Shown: positions 6,130 to 6,959 of the stretch, piece after piece
Layout: each line of letters begins with the position of its first letter
Numbering within the stretch: the stretch's first letter is position 1
Assembly: GCA_021413595.1 (NCBI GenBank)
Contig: JAIOQD010000362.1
Span: 1-6,959, forward strand
Direction: 5' to 3'
Length of the DNA stretch: 6,959 nucleotides
Origin: Bacteroidota bacterium
GTDB taxonomy: Bacteria > Bacteroidota > Bacteroidia > 2-12-FULL-35-15
Made by a program: the position numbers and the translations under genes
The notes under the pieces: generated by a model
Told to the model about the DNA's origin: nothing
The model's database searches: none
What the model saw: the letters and a program-made list of their open reading frames with translations, nothing else

Positions 6130-6959
6130 TTAACGGTAGATCGCCAGCAAAATATATGAGGCCTTTTTATCAAACCGTTGTGATTGCTCAATTCTGTTGG
6201 TTTTAACGAGCCTCAATGTATATGCGGAACATGCAACGGAAACAAAAATAAAACACAAGGTCAGGCCATGTAGTGTATCCACTAAAGTGAAAGAGGAGGA
6301 TTCGGGTAGCGAAGAATCAACAACATATTTATTGCCGATAGCTGCAAATAAGGCTCCTACACTTAAGCTAAAACGTGAGTCAATACTATCTCTATGGATA
6401 AAAAAGCAAAGAAAAGCCAACAAGAAAGAAATATACATACCAATAAATAACTTCATGAACAACCACCATGAATCTCGCTCTATAACAATCTGAACCTTAA
6501 AATTGCTGAATTCTGAAACGGGTCTAGTTAAAACAGGTTCACCAAAAGCGGTCTCATATTTTTTAGTGCTTGTGCTAATTTTAAAGCTGTCCGGAATTAC
6601 TTTCCAACCTGATATAGTCCATTTTGAATAGTGGTTACCCAATGTATCTTCGGCAAAAATTAGATCACCTTTATCATATTGTGAATTTTCTATTGAAAAT
6701 CTTAATTTCTGACGGTCAAAAGGAAAGTTTTGAATTTTCCATGAATCCTTCATTACACATTGCAATTTCATCAACATGTATATTCTGCCATCACTTAATG
6801 TATCTACCGTATAGAAAGATTTATCAACAGTTTTCGCCATTGGAACTTCCAGATACTTAGAGAAATCAAAATCCGGGTTTTTATATTTCAACCATAACCA
6901 AAGGTTAATTGTATATTGCTTATCCGTAAAATCAATATCATGGATACTGTTAATATAGA
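6130..6959 (-). CDS. prokaryotic pentameric ligand-gated ion channel homologue, N-terminus outside window
   Basis: 275 residues are visible (numbered here from the first complete codon, 6957-6955); the frame is open to the right edge, so the start is missing. Residues 1 to about 160 are the C-terminal part of the extracellular ligand-binding domain, with FPFDRQKLRFSIE (78-90), the conserved Cys-loop region without cysteines, as in bacterial members. M1 is about 163-187 (WWLFMKLFIGMYISFLLAF). M2 is 193-214 followed by SSLPESSS, the typical M2-M3 loop with Leu-Pro. M3 is about 227-251. A short basic loop then leads to KKASYILLAIYR and a stop, so M4 has only about ten hydrophobic residues. Homologues such as GLIC and ELIC form cation channels opened by protons or amines. 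The ligand here cannot be deduced. The yceI-like gene follows after 8 nt. Confidence 0.85.
   Translation of the reverse strand, partial: YINSIHDIDFTDKQYTINLWLWLKYKNPDFDFSKYLEVPMAKTVDKSFYTVDTLSDGRIYMLMKLQCVMKDSWKIQNFPFDRQKLRFSIENSQYDKGDLIFAEDTLGNHYSKWTISGWKVIPDSFKISTSTKKYETAFGEPVLTRPVSEFSNFKVQIVIERDSWWLFMKLFIGMYISFLLAFLCFFIHRDSIDSRFSLSVGALFAAIGNKYVVDSSLPESSSFTLVDTLHGLTLCFIFVSVACSAYTLRLVKTNRIEQSQRFDKKASYILLAIYR

Overview
The window is AT-rich, densely packed and reads entirely from the minus strand. It most likely comes from a Bacteroidota genome, probably free-living or environmental. The protein families point there: a two-component-regulator propeller receptor with a Y_Y_Y domain and a SpoIIE-type phosphatase output, the Bacteroidota form of PgeF, and few clear Shine-Dalgarno sequences. 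TTTG-containing elements resembling the Bacteroidota -7 promoter box also lie just before two genes. No tRNA, rRNA, CRISPR array, insertion sequence or phage gene was seen.

In transcription order, from high to low coordinates: (a) 6130-6959 is a prokaryotic pentameric ligand-gated ion channel (pLGIC) homologue. Its N-terminus lies outside the window and its fourth membrane helix appears cut short. (b) 5558-6121, only 8 nt downstream, is a secreted YceI-family protein. (c) After a 155-nt gap, 1931-5402 encodes a large sensor: signal peptide, about 14 propeller blades, Y_Y_Y domain, one membrane helix, PAS domain and PP2C/SpoIIE phosphatase. It is broken into two overlapping frames just after the membrane helix. 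(d) 1052-1876 is MurQ, the MurNAc-6-phosphate etherase. (e) A 285-nt gap holds an imperfect inverted repeat. (f) 200-766 is an uncharacterised 188-residue protein. (g) 1-168 is the N-terminus of PgeF, the peptidoglycan editing factor, 31 nt further on.

The only clear functional links are the tight pLGIC-YceI pair, the 188-residue protein with pgeF, and the shared cell-wall theme of MurQ (muropeptide sugar recycling) and PgeF (peptide-stem quality control). The points most worth following are the frame break with apparent loss of the coiled-coil linker in the sensor, and the ion channel with its shortened M4 and unusual pore residues. I see no convincing evidence of a wholly new multi-gene system.
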